Origin: Cohaesibacter sp. ES.047
Lineage (GTDB): Bacteria; Pseudomonadota; Alphaproteobacteria; Rhizobiales; Cohaesibacteraceae
Reading direction: 5' to 3'
Assembly (NCBI RefSeq): GCF_900215505.1
Contig: NZ_LT907844.1
Span: 3,798,001-3,862,000, forward strand
Length of the DNA stretch: 64,000 nucleotides
The translations under genes were made by a program, and so were the position numbers. Shown here in pieces: positions 63,668-64,000 of the stretch. Every line of letters begins with the position of its first letter. Position 1 is the first letter of the stretch. Below the pieces are notes generated by a model. That model worked only from the letters and a program-made list of their open reading frames with translations, did no database searches and had not been told where the DNA came from.

Positions 63668-64000
63668 ATGACTGCAGTCAAATCGCCACCCTATCTGGGC
63701 GTCGCCCGCTCCGCCAAACAGCGTCGCTGGGTAGAGCAGCTCGACGTGCGCGGCATTGAGCTTGCAGGTGCGATTGCCCAGAGCCTTGATGTTCCGGATA
63801 TCGTGGCAAGGGTCATGGCCGCGCGTGGCCAGACACTGGACAGTGCGGCGCATTATCTGGAACCCAGTCTCAAACGATTGATGCCGGACCCGTCTGATAT
63901 CACAGATATGGACACAGCCGCCGCGCGTATCGCTGAGGCAATCGAGAAGCGCGAAAAGATCGCCATATTCGGTGATTATGATGTCGACGGAGCAACGTCC
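63668..64000 (+). CDS. recJ: Single-stranded-DNA exonuclease RecJ, N-terminal part (cut by window end)
   Basis: The first 111 codons read into the window edge. The segment LEPSLKRLMPDPSDITDMDTAA and the DHH-family motif IAIFGDYDVDGATS, which holds metal-binding aspartates, identify RecJ, a 5'-3' exonuclease of recombination and mismatch repair. The start at 63668 has no strong Shine-Dalgarno (CTCGCAG) but family sequence begins at once. The order hom-glpX-recJ is conserved in Hyphomicrobiales. Confidence 0.9.
   Translation, partial: MTAVKSPPYLGVARSAKQRRWVEQLDVRGIELAGAIAQSLDVPDIVARVMAARGQTLDSAAHYLEPSLKRLMPDPSDITDMDTAAARIAEAIEKREKIAIFGDYDVDGATS

Noticed and set aside
1-64000. Mobile elements, CRISPR arrays, phage, tRNA or rRNA genes
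   Set aside because: I saw no transposase, integrase, repeat-spacer pattern, or RNA gene signature on either strand.

Overview
The window looks like a chromosomal segment of an alphaproteobacterium, most likely Hyphomicrobiales (Rhizobiales), possibly a marine relative of Cohaesibacter or Pseudovibrio. The placement is inferred from the aminotransferase-hom-glpX-recJ order at the right end, a class I PHA synthase, a small secreted YARHG-type protein, TRAP-fed uronate catabolism and moderately high GC. The genus is a guess. I see no rRNA, tRNA, CRISPR, phage or insertion sequence.

Left third (1-26.7 kb) is sugar-acid catabolism. It opens with a simple-sugar ABC transporter (ATPase and permease; the binding protein must lie outside the window), a HyuA/HyuB hydantoinase/oxoprolinase pair and an alpha-ketoglutarate-semialdehyde dehydrogenase. 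A divergent GntR regulator with two CTAGGATCCTAG-type dyads then faces a long uronate operon: uxaC, a TRAP transporter (P, Q, M), kdgF, kduI, uxuA, uxaA, uxaB, kduD, kdgK and eda. Together these take up hexuronates or unsaturated pectin/alginate-type monomers and convert them through KDG and KDPG to pyruvate and glyceraldehyde-3-phosphate. A two-gene unit for a GH2 beta-mannosidase and a GH3 beta-glucosidase follows.

Middle (26.7-34.1 kb) is a cell-surface module: a CapA-like protein on the minus strand, and on the plus strand a large membrane-anchored SGNH protein, an AlgI-type MBOAT O-acyltransferase, a 98-residue single-pass protein and a second exported SGNH protein. This resembles a polysaccharide or peptidoglycan O-acetylation system.

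The next block (34.3-47.9 kb) is glycogen metabolism: a phosphohexomutase, then glgP-glgB-glgC-glgA-glgX-malQ, tightly packed from glgC on.

Right third (48-64 kb): a small secreted protein; a minus-strand pair made of an unusually long (1838 aa) glutamate synthase large subunit and a diflavin reductase; a structured gltB leader; phaC with a possible Arg-rich leader peptide; a lipoprotein; then aminotransferase, hom, glpX and the start of recJ.

Most worth a second look: the enlarged GltB (with altered 3Fe-4S cysteine spacing) next to a diflavin reductase instead of GltD; the dyad-rich gltB leader; the Arg-rich mini-ORF before phaC; the SGNH/MBOAT/98-aa module; the HyuAB-KGSADH cassette; and intercistronic RNA hairpins in the uronate operon.
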